From Pigmentiphaga sp. NML080357 (lineage in GTDB: Bacteria; Pseudomonadota; Gammaproteobacteria; Burkholderiales; Burkholderiaceae_B): a stretch of 64,000 bases of DNA. The stretch is taken from the NCBI RefSeq assembly GCF_002188465.1, contig NZ_NINW01000022.1, forward strand, positions 1 through 64,000, written 5' to 3'. The position numbers and the translations under genes are program-made. Of the stretch, positions 27,096 to 36,640 are shown piece after piece. Position 1 is the stretch's first letter. Each line of letters opens with the position of its first letter. The notes beneath the pieces are model-generated. The model ran no database searches. It was not told where the DNA came from and saw nothing but the letters and a program-made list of their open reading frames with translations.

Positions 27096-28973
27096 ATGAG
27101 AGGTTCATGCCGCGCGGCGTTGTACGTGGTCGGGCTGTTGGCCATCGGAGCAGCCGATGCTGCCGGTGAAGGAGCGCAAGGCGCCGGGGGAATGCACGCC
27201 TGGTCGGGGCCGCCGGATGCGGCCGGATCCGGTGCCGCGGCGCCGCGGCAGGGCGGGGTGCCTGCCGCCGGGGAACGCGTGCAGCCGCCGTCGTCGTCGA
27301 TGAATGGCACGCCCGAGGACCCGTCTCTCGATGCCCATCCGCCCGTGGCGGCCCGTCCCCCTGCCGAAACCGTTGCCATGCCTGCCGGCGCTCCGGCAGA
27401 TGCGAGTCCCGAGCCTGCCCGCCGAGCGCCTGTCGCCAGTGCTGCCGCGCGCCCGGAAGCGACGCCGGCCACGCGTACGTCCGCATCCGGACGAACCGCG
27501 CCGGCCGCGCATTTCTCCAGCATGAATGCCCCTGTCGAAAGCCCTCGGCCCGAGCCGAAGGCATCCGCCAGCGTGGCCGGCCGGCCAGGCGCAAGCGCGG
27601 AGGCCGGCAAGTCCGCTCCCCGTCCGGTCGACCCCGGCCGCCTGGGCGCGATGGCGCCCGCGGTGGCCGCGAGCCGGCTGATGCAGGACGGGCCAGGCGC
27701 GGCAGGAAACGCCGTCTTTGCCAGCGAGGTGGCGCAAGGCGGCCGCCCGGGCGCGTTGACGTTGGCCGGCGTGGCGCGTCAGGCGGTCAGCTGGCACCCG
27801 AACATTGCCGCGGCGATGGGGCGGTTGAATCAAAGCGGCGAAGAAATCGAAGTGGCGCGCGCGGGCTACTATCCGCGCGTGTCGACCGGCTTGCGTGCCG
27901 GCCGGGACAATACGCTTGCCGACAGCCGGGTCCAGCGCCTGAGCATGTCGGCCTCGCAGATGCTGTATGACTTCGGCAAGGTGGACAGCAGCGTCGCAGC
28001 CGCGCGCGCGGCCGCGCGCGTGAGCCAGGCGAGAGTGACCCTGGCCGTGGACCAGGTCGCGGTGGACGCGGCGAAGGCGGCGATCGAGCTCAAGCGCTAC
28101 GAAGAGCTGGAGGCTGCCGCGCGCGAGCAGGTCAAGGGCGTCTCAGAGATCAGCCAGCTGGTGCGGACGAGAAACGAGCGCGGAGCCAGTACGCGATCCG
28201 ACGTCATGCAGGCGCAGTCGCGCGTGTCGGCCTCGCAGTCGATTGCCCTGCAATACGCCTCCCAGCTCGCGCGCTGGCGAGGTGTGCTGCGCACGCTTTT
28301 GGGAGTCTCCACGCTGCCGCAGTTGTCCATCGAGCTGACGCCCGACTTTCTGGCTGCCTGCCGGGTAGACCAGCCCGATTGGTCGGAAGTGCCGACGGTC
28401 CGGGTGGCGGAGGCGGAGCATGACCAGGCGCGGGCGCTGCTTGAGGCGGCGCGATCCAACCGCCTTCCCACGCTGTCGCTGGATGCGGGCGTGGGGCGCG
28501 CGCTCAACGGCAATGCGACGCGGCGGGACGATTTCACGCTGGCGCTCAACGTTTCCATGGACGTTTATCAGGGCGGCGCCCTCAACGCCCGCAGCGCCGC
28601 CGCGGAATTCGCATTGCGCGCCGCCGACGCCTCGCGCGACAACGCCAGGCTCTCGGCCGTGCAGGCCCTGACCGATGCCAGGGAGCAGACGTTCGGACTC
28701 GCGGAGCGGATGACCGTGCTGGATGGCCGGCGCCGGTCCATCGGCGAGACCAAGGACCTGTATCGCCAGCAGTACCTGTCGCTCGGGACGCGGTCCCTGA
28801 TCGACCTGCTCAACGCGGAACAGGAGTTCCATCAGTCGCGCTTCGACCAGGTGAATACGAAGTACGAGTTGATGGGCCTCGGTGTCGATTGTCTATATGC
28901 CACAGGAGCGATGCGCCGGGCCTTCGGCCTGGAGGACGCCGCGCGAGTGGCCGGGAACATGTACGATGAATAG
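27096..28973 (+). CDS. Type I secretion outer membrane protein (TolC-like) with Pro/Ala-rich N-terminal extension
   Basis: A 625-residue protein. Signal peptide (about 1-24, ending A-A-D-A-A); then about 190 residues of Pro/Ala/Gly-rich low complexity (P-A-P-type, for example A-P-A-D-A-S-P-E-P-A-R-R-A-P); then a standard OEP domain from about 220 (L-A-G-V-A-R-Q-A-V-S-W-H-P-N-I) to the end, with Y-G/D-F-G-K-V-D and L-G-T-R-S-L-I-D-L-L-N-A-E-Q-E-F of type I TolC proteins. The extension is not a usual part of TolC. The ATG at 27096 has GGGAG 5 nt upstream. It overlaps the ABC exporter gene by 8 nt. Confidence 0.88.
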   Translation: MRGSCRAALYVVGLLAIGAADAAGEGAQGAGGMHAWSGPPDAAGSGAAAPRQGGVPAAGERVQPPSSSMNGTPEDPSLDAHPPVAARPPAETVAMPAGAPADASPEPARRAPVASAAARPEATPATRTSASGRTAPAAHFSSMNAPVESPRPEPKASASVAGRPGASAEAGKSAPRPVDPGRLGAMAPAVAASRLMQDGPGAAGNAVFASEVAQGGRPGALTLAGVARQAVSWHPNIAAAMGRLNQSGEEIEVARAGYYPRVSTGLRAGRDNTLADSRVQRLSMSASQMLYDFGKVDSSVAAARAAARVSQARVTLAVDQVAVDAAKAAIELKRYEELEAAAREQVKGVSEISQLVRTRNERGASTRSDVMQAQSRVSASQSIALQYASQLARWRGVLRTLLGVSTLPQLSIELTPDFLAACRVDQPDWSEVPTVRVAEAEHDQARALLEAARSNRLPTLSLDAGVGRALNGNATRRDDFTLALNVSMDVYQGGALNARSAAAEFALRAADASRDNARLSAVQALTDAREQTFGLAERMTVLDGRRRSIGETKDLYRQQYLSLGTRSLIDLLNAEQEFHQSRFDQVNTKYELMGLGVDCLYATGAMRRAFGLEDAARVAGNMYDE

Positions 28974-31161
28974 CACGACCGCAGCAGAAGACCTATCCGT
29001 GCCCGGCGATCCCAGCCAGGAAGCCGCCGCACGTGTACGCGAGCAAGCGTGGATGGAAGCGGTGCAGGCCATTGCCAGGCATTACCGGCTGCCGTGCTCG
29101 CCCGAATCCTTGCGTATCGCCCGCCAATGGGCCGACGACGGCGACGAGGAAGAGGCGCTGCGCGATCTCGCGCGCCGGGCCGGCCTGGGGCTGGCCCTGA
29201 TGCGCGGCAAGGGTGCGCTGGCCGAGATCTCGAACTGGCGCCTGCCGGTGGCGGTGCGGATGACGGACGGGCAGATCGGCATCCTGGAAGCGCTGGGGGC
29301 GGACGGCTCGGCCAGCGTCGCGTACTGCGGGGACGATGGACAGCTGACCCGGGTTTCCGTGCGCCAGCTGCAGGACCAGGCCGAGCTCGTGGCCATCATG
29401 CGTCCCCTGGGCGGCGTGCCCGACGCGCGCGTGGACGCGTACATCTCGCCATACCAGTCGCATTGGCTGCGCAACATCGTCCTGCGCGACATGCGCCCGT
29501 ATTGGCACATCATGCTTGGGTCCCTGGTCGCCAATATCCTGACGCTGTCGACCGTGCTGTTCTCCATGCAGGTGTACGACCGGGTCGTCCCGGCCGGATC
29601 CTTGCCGACCCTCTACGTCCTGTTCATCGGCGTGCTGGTCGTCCTGCTGTTCGACTTCATCCTGCGGCGCGTCCGCGCGACGGTCACCGACCTGCTGGGC
29701 AAGCGCGCCGACATGCGCATATCGGATCGCGTCTTCGGGCATGCGCTGCGCGTTCGCAACACGGCTCGTCCGGCTTCCACCGGCACCTTCATCTCGCAAT
29801 TGCGCGATCTCGAATCGATCCGGGAGATGATGACCTCCACGACCGTGACCGCGCTCGCGGACGTGCCGTTCTTCATACTGTTCCTGGTGGTGTTCTGGTA
29901 CATGGCCGGTCCCCTCGTGGGCGTCCCCTTGGTGGCCATGGTCCTGATGGTGGTGCCTGGCCTGCTCGCGCAGCGCCGCCTGCGCGAATATGCCCAGACG
30001 GCGACGCGGGAAGCCTCGCTGCGCCATGCGATGCTGGTCGAGTCGGTGCAGGGCAATGAAGACATCAAGACGATGCAGGCCGAGGACCGTTTCCAGAATC
30101 TCTGGAACCACTACAACGCCGTCACCGCCGAGGCGAACCTGCGGACCCGTTCGTTGACCAATACGCTGGTCGGGTGGACCCAGACGGTGCAGACCGGCGT
30201 GTTCGCCACCGTGATCTTCTTCGGCGCCCCGCGGGTCATCGAAGGGGAGATGACGACCGGCGTCCTGGTGGCCGCGTCCATCCTCTCGTCGCGCATGATG
30301 GGCCCCATGGCCCGGGTCACCCAGGTACTGGGCAGGTGGCAGCAGGCCAAGGTCGGCGTCAAGAGCGTGGACCAGATCATGCAGCTGCCGGTGGACCAGC
30401 CCGAACACGAGCAGCGCATCCATCGCCCCGCGATCCAGGGCGCCTTCCACTTCGACATGGCGGCATTCCGCTATACGCCCGACAGCCCGGTCACCCTGCA
30501 GATCAAGAACCTGCGCATCCAGCCGGGCGAGCGCATCGGCGTGCTGGGACGCAATGGCGCCGGCAAGTCGACCTTGCTGCAGGCCATGTCGGGGCTGCTG
30601 GAGCCCGCCATGGGCGAGCTCATGCTGGACGGTGTGCGGCTGGCGCACATCGATCCGGCCGACGTGCGGCGCGACGTCGGGATACTGACCCAGAATGCCC
30701 GTCTCTTCCATGGGACGCTGCGTGACAACCTGTTGCTCGGCGCGCCCCGCACCAGCGACGAGCGCATCCTGCAGGCGCTCGAGTGGACCGGGGCGCTGGG
30801 CTACCTGCGCCGGCTTCCCAAAGGCCTCGACCACATGGTGCAGGAAGGCGGCCTGGGACTTTCCGGGGGCCAGCGCCAGAGCCTGCTTCTGGCCCGGCTG
30901 CTGCTGCGTGATCCGCAGATCCTGCTGCTGGACGAGCCGACGGCGAGCATGGACGAGACGACCGAGAAGCGGTTCATCCGCTACCTGGCCGGGCTGGAGC
31001 CGGGACGATCGCTGGTCGTGGCCACGCACCGGACCAGCGTGCTGAGCGCGGTCCAGCGGATCATCGTCGTGGAGAACGGCATGATCGCCCTGGACGGCCA
31101 GAAGGATGAGGTGATCGCCGAGTTGAATCGCCGGTCGAAGGCGCGCCTGGCGGCGATATGA
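28966..31161 (+). CDS. Type I secretion ABC exporter (LapB-like) with inactive C39-like domain
   Basis: A 731-residue inner-membrane permease/ATPase. N-terminal about 150 residues resemble a C39 peptidase-like domain lacking the catalytic Cys, as in LapB- and HlyB-type exporters that do not cleave a leader. Next comes a six-helix ABC membrane domain (about 165-450), then the nucleotide-binding domain: Walker A G-R-N-G-A-G-K-S-T (about 527), signature L-S-G-G-Q-R-Q (about 631), Walker B I-L-L-L-D-E-P-T and H-loop A-T-H-R-T-S. The ATG lies inside the end of the TolC-like gene (translational coupling). It energises export of the adjacent adhesin, probably unfolded. Confidence 0.93.
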   Translation: MNSTTAAEDLSVPGDPSQEAAARVREQAWMEAVQAIARHYRLPCSPESLRIARQWADDGDEEEALRDLARRAGLGLALMRGKGALAEISNWRLPVAVRMTDGQIGILEALGADGSASVAYCGDDGQLTRVSVRQLQDQAELVAIMRPLGGVPDARVDAYISPYQSHWLRNIVLRDMRPYWHIMLGSLVANILTLSTVLFSMQVYDRVVPAGSLPTLYVLFIGVLVVLLFDFILRRVRATVTDLLGKRADMRISDRVFGHALRVRNTARPASTGTFISQLRDLESIREMMTSTTVTALADVPFFILFLVVFWYMAGPLVGVPLVAMVLMVVPGLLAQRRLREYAQTATREASLRHAMLVESVQGNEDIKTMQAEDRFQNLWNHYNAVTAEANLRTRSLTNTLVGWTQTVQTGVFATVIFFGAPRVIEGEMTTGVLVAASILSSRMMGPMARVTQVLGRWQQAKVGVKSVDQIMQLPVDQPEHEQRIHRPAIQGAFHFDMAAFRYTPDSPVTLQIKNLRIQPGERIGVLGRNGAGKSTLLQAMSGLLEPAMGELMLDGVRLAHIDPADVRRDVGILTQNARLFHGTLRDNLLLGAPRTSDERILQALEWTGALGYLRRLPKGLDHMVQEGGLGLSGGQRQSLLLARLLLRDPQILLLDEPTASMDETTEKRFIRYLAGLEPGRSLVVATHRTSVLSAVQRIIVVENGMIALDGQKDEVIAELNRRSKARLAAI

Positions 31162-31180
31162 AAGAGACATGGAGTCCATC

Positions 31181-32398
31181 ATGAAGGGCAATGCGACGCA
31201 GGCGCTCGGTGGCGCGCCGTGGAAGCCGGGAGCCATCGATGCGTTCGGCGACCGCGACGATGCGGTCATCGTGCGCTCCGGGCGCATCGTGCTGGTGATC
31301 GTCGTGCTGTTCGCGGCGCTGTTGGCATGGAGCTACGTGGGCGTCATCGACGAGGTCTCGTCCGGCACCGGCAAGGTCATCCCCACTTCGCGCGAGCAGA
31401 CCATCCAGTCGCTCGAGGGCGGCATTCTTGCCGAGCTGAACGTGGCCGAGGGAGACATCGTCGAACAAGGGCAGGTCCTGGCGCAGCTCGATCCCACGAA
31501 GATCGGTTCCAACGTGGAAGAGAGCGCGGCGCGATACCGGGCGGCGCTGGCCAGCGTCGCCCGCCTGCGCGCCGAAGTGGCCGAGAGCGCGCCGCGGTTT
31601 CCCGACGAGCTCAAGTCCTACCCCGAGCTCATTGCCTCCGAGACGCAGCTTTTCGAAGCGCGCAAGCGCAGCCTCGAACAGTCGATGGCGCTGGTGGTGC
31701 AGTCGCTCCAGCTGGTCCGCCGCGAGTTGTCGATCACCGAATCGCTGGTGAAGGACGGCGCGGCGAGCGACGTGGAGGTGATCCGGCTCCGGCGCCAGGC
31801 CGCCGATCTCGAGCTCAAGATCAGCGAGCTGCGGTCCGAGTACCGGGTGCGCGCCCGCGACGAGCTCACCAAGGCGCAGGCCGAGGTCAAGGCGCTGTCG
31901 TCGGTGGTGAAGGGCCGTGCCGACTCGCTCACGCGGCTGACCCATCGTTCGCCGGTGCGCGGCGTCGTCAAGCAGATCGGCGTCACGACCATAGGCGGCG
32001 TCATTCCGCCGAACGGCATGCTGATGGAAATCGTGCCGATCGACGACAAATTGCTGGTCGAAGCACGCATTTCGCCGCAGGACATCGCCTTCATCCATCC
32101 GGGGCAGGAGGCGATGGTCAAGATCACCGCCTACGACTACGCCGTCTACGGGGGCCTGGACGGCGTGGTGACCACGATCTCGCCCGACACCATCCAGGAC
32201 GAGGTCAAGCCTGAAGTCTTCTACTACCGGGTGTTCATCCAGACGACGACCGATGCGCTGATCAACAAGGCCGGCAAGCGCTTTCCTATCGTGCCCGGGA
32301 TGATCGCCACCGTGGACATCCGCACTGGACAGAAAACGGTGTTCGAGTACCTGATCAAGCCCATGAACCGCGCGCGGGAGGCGTTGCGCGAGCGGTGA
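31181..32398 (+). CDS. Type I secretion membrane-fusion (HlyD/LapC) protein
   Basis: A periplasmic adaptor of about 405 residues joining the ABC exporter to TolC. One TM helix (I-V-L-V-I-V-V-L-F-A-A-L-L-A-W) near residues 28-48, then a lipoyl-like half (V-I-P-T-S-R-E-Q-T-I-Q-S-L-E-G-G, typical of HlyD), a long coiled coil (about 110-250), the second lipoyl half (S-P-V-R-G-V-V-K-Q-I) and a beta-barrel end. I prefer ATG 31181 because GGAG lies 6 nt before it; ATG 31169, 7 nt after the exporter stop, is the alternative. It completes the type I set and ends 37 nt from a convergent gene. Confidence 0.92.
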   Translation: MKGNATQALGGAPWKPGAIDAFGDRDDAVIVRSGRIVLVIVVLFAALLAWSYVGVIDEVSSGTGKVIPTSREQTIQSLEGGILAELNVAEGDIVEQGQVLAQLDPTKIGSNVEESAARYRAALASVARLRAEVAESAPRFPDELKSYPELIASETQLFEARKRSLEQSMALVVQSLQLVRRELSITESLVKDGAASDVEVIRLRRQAADLELKISELRSEYRVRARDELTKAQAEVKALSSVVKGRADSLTRLTHRSPVRGVVKQIGVTTIGGVIPPNGMLMEIVPIDDKLLVEARISPQDIAFIHPGQEAMVKITAYDYAVYGGLDGVVTTISPDTIQDEVKPEVFYYRVFIQTTTDALINKAGKRFPIVPGMIATVDIRTGQKTVFEYLIKPMNRAREALRER

Positions 32399-32435
32399 TG
32401 ACGGAGGGCGCGAGGCCGGCCGGGCGGGCGCCGCC

Positions 32436-33335
32436 TCACCGGCCGGGCCGCGCGCAGCTCGCGGCCGTCGTCAGCCCGATGGAATCCTTGAGGTCATGGA
32501 ATGCGGGCCCGACCGCCGCATGGGTTACGAGCTGCACCTGGTGACCCTCCTGCCGCACCTTGTCGGCGAACATCTTCTGCAGGTCGAACGGTGTCACCTG
32601 GTCCTTCTCGTTGCCGATGACGAAGATCTTGCGCGTGGGGTCGCGCACGATGCCGTCGACGTGATCCAGCGGGTCGTACAAGTCCGCATACCTGGGGTTG
32701 TTTTCCCTGTCGCGCGGTTTTCTTCCTTTGGCTTCGTCCAGGATGCGGGCCCGTTCGAACAGCGCGAAGGCGCCCGACGTCAGCACGGCGCAGGAAATAT
32801 CGGTGCGTCCCATCGTGAGCAAGGCCGCGCCGGCCGTCGCCCCGCCGCTGTGGCCGTAGACCACGAAGCGCTCTATGCGGTAGCGGTCCTTGATTGCGTC
32901 GAGCGCCGCGTCCAGGGCCAGGAATTCCGCGATGTGCCGGGTCCGGAGATGATTGCCGCTCGATCCATAGGTACCCGGCCTGGCGACGATGACGACCGGC
33001 AGTCCGAGCCGGCGCGCGACCCGGTCCGCGATGGCCTGCTGCTTGCGCACCGTGTTGTCCCGGATTTCCTCGGGCTTCATCCGGGCCGCCCGGTGGCGGT
33101 CCCCCCCGAAGACGATGACCGCGACGGGAGCGTGCTCGATGTTGCCGGCGGCGAAGTAGCGGATGCAGTCTTGCCCGGAATGGTAGTCGGCCCAGACGGC
33201 ACCCGACGAGATGGGGCAGGTGCTTTTGTCGGCCTTTCCATTCCATGGAAGCGGCGCATCCGCCTGGTCGTCCGCGAACGCCAGCGAGCAGCCCAGCAAG
33301 GCCGCAAGGAATATCGAAACCAGCCTGTATGCCAT
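32436..33335 (-). CDS. Exported alpha/beta hydrolase
   Basis: A 299-residue alpha/beta-hydrolase-fold protein with a clear Sec signal peptide (M-A-Y-R-L-V-S-I-F-L-A-A-L-L-G-C ... A-F-A). Nucleophile elbow G-H-S-G-G (Ser about 160), a candidate Asp in G-N-E-K-D-Q-V-T and His in A-F-H-D form a plausible triad. An early D-C-I-R-Y-F region and several Cys suggest a disulfide. GAGGA sits upstream of the chosen ATG 33335; a start at 33362 would overlap the upstream gene's stop (ATGA). It is the last gene of a minus-strand unit with the ATP-grasp and Mur fusions, so it may trim or transfer their product outside the cytoplasm (inference). Confidence 0.8.
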   Translation of the reverse strand: MAYRLVSIFLAALLGCSLAFADDQADAPLPWNGKADKSTCPISSGAVWADYHSGQDCIRYFAAGNIEHAPVAVIVFGGDRHRAARMKPEEIRDNTVRKQQAIADRVARRLGLPVVIVARPGTYGSSGNHLRTRHIAEFLALDAALDAIKDRYRIERFVVYGHSGGATAGAALLTMGRTDISCAVLTSGAFALFERARILDEAKGRKPRDRENNPRYADLYDPLDHVDGIVRDPTRKIFVIGNEKDQVTPFDLQKMFADKVRQEGHQVQLVTHAAVGPAFHDLKDSIGLTTAASCARPGR

Positions 33336-33358
33336 ATCGCTTTTCCTCGCCATCGCCG

Positions 33359-36300
33359 TCATTTGGCCACCGCAAAGCCGCGCGGGATGTCCCCATGGAA
33401 TGCGGAGTGCCGGCTTTTCTCCAGCAGCGGCCCCGTGGCGCATGCGGACAGCATGTCGTCGACGGCGTTACCCGCGCCGGAAATCACCAGCTCGAGCTCG
33501 CGTCCGGACAATGGGCGGATCGAACCGTCGAGCATGCGCAGATGCGCGTGGCGCCAGATGCGATGGACCGAGATTTTCACGTTTCCGCGGCACGATCCCA
33601 CGATCCGGACCGATTTGCGCGCTTCGTCCGCCGCGCCGGAGGATCGGGGGAACAACGCATCGACGATCGCTCCGGCCGCGTCCCGGGGCGTGCCATGGGT
33701 CACGAAGTGATGCAGCCCCATGTCGGGGTTCGCATTGACCTCGATGACGACCCAGCGCTGATCCTTCGGGGATCTGGATATGTCTTCCGCGAGGAGGTCG
33801 AAGCCGACATGAAGGGGGTCGAAGACCGCGCGGCGCACCTTGACGGCGACTTCCGCCCAATCCGGATGGACGGTTTCGGTAAGGTCCGTGCTTTCTCCGC
33901 CGGAGCCGATGTTGGCGACGCTGTGCAACTGCAGATAGCGGCCGCTTTCCAGGACGGTGCGCCCGTCCATGCCCAGCTGCGCCAGGTTGCGCAGCATCAT
34001 CGGCGTCAGCTTGATCGGTTTGGAGCCGTCGTAGGGGTTTCTGGCGCGCCGCCTGTTCTTGATGGCAATCAATCCATCGATGGTGTGCTTCCCATCGCCC
34101 ACCACATGGGCGGGAACGCGTTCCGCCGCCGCGGCTATGGTATTGCCCACTGTCAGGATCCGGTAGTCCTTCCCCTGGCAGTACTGTTCGACGATGATCG
34201 CCGACGAGCCGGCGGCGCGTGCGTGGTCCCAGGCCTGCTGGAAATGGGGCAGGGTCGAGATGTCCGTGCTGACGCCCGCTCCCCCGGATCCGCTCAGCGG
34301 CTTGACCACTACCGGTTGGCCCAGGGACTGGGCGAATTCCCAGGCCGCCTTGACGGCGTCGCGCGCGAACATCGCCCCTTGCGGCGTGTTGATCCCCGCC
34401 TCGCGGAGCAGGCTCTTCGTCCACTCCTTGTTGTTGGTGGCGCGGCGGGAAATCGATCGCGTGTGGTCCGACATTCCCTGGAAGAAGGCCACTTGCCTGT
34501 CGCCGTTCGAAAGAACGGTGAGTTCGTTGCTCAGGGCATGCACCGACAGATTGCGCGCATAGGCGGCCTGGCGGATCAGGCGCATCTGGGTCGAATAATC
34601 GCGCCTGAATGAACCGCCGCCGCATGGGGCCCGATAGGGCGCCGCCGGCACGATGGCCGGCGCGCCCGGCGCGTTACCTTTCTCTTCCCTGAGGCGCTGG
34701 TGGCTGAAGTCCAGCAGCGTCCGGGGAAGATGCGACGCGGGCGGCCCGAAAGCGGCGAAATAGAGCGTGGCGATGGCCGGGTTGGAATTGATCTCGATGA
34801 TGGATACGTTGCCGTCCTCGGCGCTCGCGGAGAAATCCTTGATCAAGACGTCCAGTCCGAGCAGGATGGCGCAGGGTACCGACCTGGCGGCCTGCTCGGC
34901 CACGGCGACGATCGACGGATGCAGTCGGTCGATGACGCTCACGCTTTCTCCGCCCATCGCGATATTGGATACCGTGGACAGACGGACCCGTTCGCCCTTG
35001 CCCGGCACTTCCGATTTTCTTCGTCCGTCCAGCTCGAGCTGGTCGAAACTGCTGATGGGGTACAGCTTGAGAAGAGGGTTCTGCAGGCGCAGCTTGTTCT
35101 TCTCGGCCACGAGTTCCTCGATCGTCCGCACGCCGTCGCCGATGACGTAGGCGGGAACGCGGCATACGGCGGCGGCCAGCTTGCCGCCTACCGTGATCAT
35201 GCGGACTTCGTCGCCGGCAACGAAATCCTCGACGATCACGCGGCGGCCGAAGGCGGTCGCCCGCTCCCACGCCTGCACGAAGGAGGGCTCGTCGGCGACG
35301 CCGGCGGTGACGCCATCTCCCCCGGCTCCCGCCGCCGGTTTGACGACCTGGGCCACGGAGCATGTCCTGAAGTAGGCGGCCGCCGCGTCCCTGTCGGTGA
35401 AGACCCGGCCAGCCGGCGCCGCGATGCCGTTCCGCGTCAGTAAGTCCTTGGTGGCCACCTTGTCCAAGGTGATCCGGCTCGAGCCGGTTCCCACGTCCGG
35501 CGCATTCTGCTGGAACACGATATCGCCGTCGGGAGTCACGACCCGATAGCTCAGTTTCCGGATGCTTTCGATGCGCCATCCGCGCCGTGCGACTTCGTCG
35601 CCGATCAGGTGGCGGGCAATGTCGCCCTTGCGGCCGTGATAATCGGACGCCGAAAAATCGTTGGCGCCGCCGGCCATGATTTCGTCGATGATTCTGGCGT
35701 TGGCCCCGGCGTCGAAGGCGGGTCTTTGCCCGGGCTCGCGCTGGTCCGCGCGCGCCGCCGGCGTCTCCGGCGCGGCGCGGGGGCGCTCCCGTCCCATGCC
35801 GGCGGCGCCTCTGTCCCGCCTTCGCGCAAGTTCGAACAGCGCGGCGGCGATATCGATCCTGGGCGGCGAGTATTCCTTGACTTCGCCGCTGGCCACGCGG
35901 CGCTCCAGCTCATCGAGGAAGCCGTGGATGTCCGATACGTCCAGCCCGGCGAGGTCGCGTACGTGATAGCGCCACCAAGCTACGTCGAGTATGCGCGCAA
36001 TGGTGGCGTCGTCGAAGCGATACTTGATCACTTTTGCGGGTGCGCCGCCCACGACCGCAAACGGCGGCACGTCTTTCACGACGATCGCGCCCGCGGCAAC
36101 CACCGCGCCGTGGCCGATGGTGATGCCCCTGCGGATCAGCGCGCCGTTGCCGATCCAGACGTCGTCCTTCACGATCAGGGGGCCGCGATCGGTCTGCTCG
36201 AAGGGCGGGACCGAGGTCGCCACGCGAAAACGCTTCTCCATCCACGCCGCATAGTAGTCCCGGCATGCGAACGGATGCGTGCTGATGCGGTCCAGGGGAT

Positions 36301-36601
36301 GCTCGTTCCCCATCAGCCTCGAATAGGGCGCGATGCTGCAATAGCGTCCGACTTCGGCACGGCTGCCGAAAGCGGTGTGCATGTAGGTGAATGCGCCGCA
36401 GTTGCTGAAGCCATTCCTGCCCGACATGGTCGAGAACGGTTCGACGACGATGGGCGACTTGATCGTTACCGTCTCGCCTTCGCGATAGACGCCCCTGATC
36501 TTGAAAGGGTGGAGAAGATAGATGTTCTGCTCGGCGAAGAAGTCCTCGATCTCCTTCGACCACTTGAATGAATATGGATACGTTACGTTCTCATCGTTCA
36601 T
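33359..36601 (-). CDS. Hexapeptide acyltransferase / tandem cyanophycin-synthetase-type ATP-grasp / acylphosphatase-like fusion
   Basis: A 1080-residue fusion. Residues about 50-200: a CatB/Vat-type left-handed beta-helix acyltransferase ([11 protein letters not shown] and V-G-G-A-P-A-K). About 385-600 and 700-960: two ATP-grasp domains of the cyanophycin synthetase type. Each has V-V-K-P-x-x-G-x-G-G-x-G-V, R-V-P-A-(H/Y)-V-(V/I)-G-D-G and the Mg-binding E-(I/V)-N-(S/A)-N-P. The last about 80 residues resemble acylphosphatase, but the catalytic Arg and Asn positions are changed. ATP-grasp enzymes activate a carboxylate as acyl-phosphate and join it to an amine. The gene lies after the Mur/PBP5/CapA fusion and before the exported hydrolase. 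The substrate is unknown. Confidence 0.82.
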   Translation of the reverse strand: MNDENVTYPYSFKWSKEIEDFFAEQNIYLLHPFKIRGVYREGETVTIKSPIVVEPFSTMSGRNGFSNCGAFTYMHTAFGSRAEVGRYCSIAPYSRLMGNEHPLDRISTHPFACRDYYAAWMEKRFRVATSVPPFEQTDRGPLIVKDDVWIGNGALIRRGITIGHGAVVAAGAIVVKDVPPFAVVGGAPAKVIKYRFDDATIARILDVAWWRYHVRDLAGLDVSDIHGFLDELERRVASGEVKEYSPPRIDIAAALFELARRRDRGAAGMGRERPRAAPETPAARADQREPGQRPAFDAGANARIIDEIMAGGANDFSASDYHGRKGDIARHLIGDEVARRGWRIESIRKLSYRVVTPDGDIVFQQNAPDVGTGSSRITLDKVATKDLLTRNGIAAPAGRVFTDRDAAAAYFRTCSVAQVVKPAAGAGGDGVTAGVADEPSFVQAWERATAFGRRVIVEDFVAGDEVRMITVGGKLAAAVCRVPAYVIGDGVRTIEELVAEKNKLRLQNPLLKLYPISSFDQLELDGRRKSEVPGKGERVRLSTVSNIAMGGESVSVIDRLHPSIVAVAEQAARSVPCAILLGLDVLIKDFSASAEDGNVSIIEINSNPAIATLYFAAFGPPASHLPRTLLDFSHQRLREEKGNAPGAPAIVPAAPYRAPCGGGSFRRDYSTQMRLIRQAAYARNLSVHALSNELTVLSNGDRQVAFFQGMSDHTRSISRRATNNKEWTKSLLREAGINTPQGAMFARDAVKAAWEFAQSLGQPVVVKPLSGSGGAGVSTDISTLPHFQQAWDHARAAGSSAIIVEQYCQGKDYRILTVGNTIAAAAERVPAHVVGDGKHTIDGLIAIKNRRRARNPYDGSKPIKLTPMMLRNLAQLGMDGRTVLESGRYLQLHSVANIGSGGESTDLTETVHPDWAEVAVKVRRAVFDPLHVGFDLLAEDISRSPKDQRWVVIEVNANPDMGLHHFVTHGTPRDAAGAIVDALFPRSSGAADEARKSVRIVGSCRGNVKISVHRIWRHAHLRMLDGSIRPLSGRELELVISGAGNAVDDMLSACATGPLLEKSRHSAFHGDIPRGFAVAK

Positions 36602-36640
36602 CTCTTTCGCTCCATACCATTGCCGTCGATTTCCTCCTGG

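Noticed and set aside
28993-31287. 764-codon minus-strand frame opposite the ABC exporter
   Set aside because: The plus strand has Walker A, signature and Walker B in order; the minus frame has no recognisable feature.
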